6,889 nt of DNA from positions 1 through 6,889 of the forward strand of contig QIEB01000353.1 of assembly GCA_003229495.1 (NCBI GenBank), given 5' to 3'. The translations under genes were made by a program, and so were the position numbers. Under the pieces are notes generated by a model. That model searched no databases. It saw only the letters and a program-made list of their open reading frames with translations, and had not been told where the DNA came from. The stretch's first letter is position 1. Every line of letters begins with the position of its first letter. Of the stretch, positions 6,427 through 6,889 are shown piece after piece. This stretch comes from Flammeovirgaceae bacterium (GTDB lineage: Bacteria; Bacteroidota; Bacteroidia; Cytophagales; Cyclobacteriaceae).

Positions 6427-6889
6427 TCAGGTGCTGATATTGGAGGTCCCCATTAACCTCACTACCATTTGGGCGTCTTCGAATTGTACAAGAATTACCT
6501 TCACCAGTACCAGCATAGGAACAGATAGTACCATTCCCGTAACCCCCCACAAATATCCCCAGAAAACCAGCCCTAATATTACCACTACAGTGTTTAGCGA
6601 AAGACTGCTTCCCATAAGTTTAGGTTCAATAATATTACCAAAAGTGAACTGTACTACTAGTAAGGCTGTCAATAGACCAATTACCATTCCTGGTGATCCC
6701 AATTGAATCATTCCCAGCAAAAGAGGAGGGATGGTAGCAATTATGGAACCTACGGTTGGAATAAAATTGAGCATAAAAGCCAGATAGCCCCAAAAAACGG
6801 CAAAATCAATTCCAAACATCCAACAAATGAGACCGTAACCTACTCCTGTACAAAGACTCATAAAGAACTTGACTTTAATATAGGTCACT
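6427..6889 (-). CDS. AI-2E family transporter (PF01594), C-terminal part, cut by the window edge
   Basis: The last 154 codons or so of an inner-membrane permease of the AI-2E/TqsA-YhhT-PerM type. Family motifs are clear: a YIKVKF-x-S-L-x-T-G entry helix, GIDFAVFWGYLAFMLNFIP, VGSIIATIPP, GNIIEPKLMG, and FWGYLWGVTGMVLSVP. Hydrophobic segments lie at roughly residues 9-26, 29-62, 67-83 and 99-133 of the visible part. The reading frame is open to the edge. The first full codon (6886-6888) is GTG but aligns inside the family, whose members run about 340-380 residues, so it is an internal Val and the true start is outside. The substrate cannot be predicted: members export autoinducer-2, exchange Na+ or Li+ for protons, or are uncharacterised. 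It may be the upstream gene of a unit with the GAF gene. Confidence 0.9.
   Translation of the reverse strand, partial: VTYIKVKFFMSLCTGVGYGLICWMFGIDFAVFWGYLAFMLNFIPTVGSIIATIPPLLLGMIQLGSPGMVIGLLTALLVVQFTFGNIIEPKLMGSSLSLNTVVVILGLVFWGYLWGVTGMVLSVPMLVLVKVILVQFEDAQMVVRLMGTSNIST

Noticed and set aside
6886..6888. GTG as the start of the permease gene
   Set aside because: The first visible residues align with an internal helix of the AI-2E family and about half of the family length is missing upstream, so this is an internal codon of a gene cut by the edge.

Overview
The window looks like a chromosomal segment from a member of the Bacteroidota. The main evidence is a long envelope protein that joins TPRs, WD40-like (PD40) propeller repeats, an OmpA peptidoglycan-binding domain and LysM domains. 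A second sign is a large GAF protein of a type I recognise from Bacteroidota genomes. The moderately AT-rich composition and the lack of clear Shine-Dalgarno sequences also fit. I cannot place it below phylum level from sequence alone. There are no RNA genes, CRISPR arrays, insertion sequences or other mobile-element signs. The three genes fill almost the whole window.

Layout: (1) 38-3937, plus strand, a 1299-residue exported protein. Its order is signal peptide, three TPRs, a beta-propeller of PD40-type blades, a roughly 470-residue helical region built from about nine copies of a short motif, a Thr/Glu/Val-rich tether made by a 90-bp tandem duplication, an OmpA domain with its peptidoglycan-contact residues intact, a degenerate LysM and a clear LysM. 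(2) 3934-6366, minus strand, an 810-residue cytoplasmic protein with one GAF domain and no recognisable output domain. It meets gene 1 tail to tail, and the two stop codons overlap. (3) 6427-6889, minus strand, the C-terminal half of an AI-2E family (PF01594) membrane permease whose start lies beyond the right edge.

How they work together: the permease gene and the GAF gene point the same way with 60 bp between them, so they may be co-transcribed with the permease first. The large envelope gene is a separate convergent unit. Its architecture resembles PorE-like and other periplasmic peptidoglycan-associated scaffolds of Bacteroidota, but no substrate or secretion role can be read from the sequence. 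I do not see a complete new multi-gene system. The most unusual item is the repeat module inside the first protein, which I do not recognise as a named domain.
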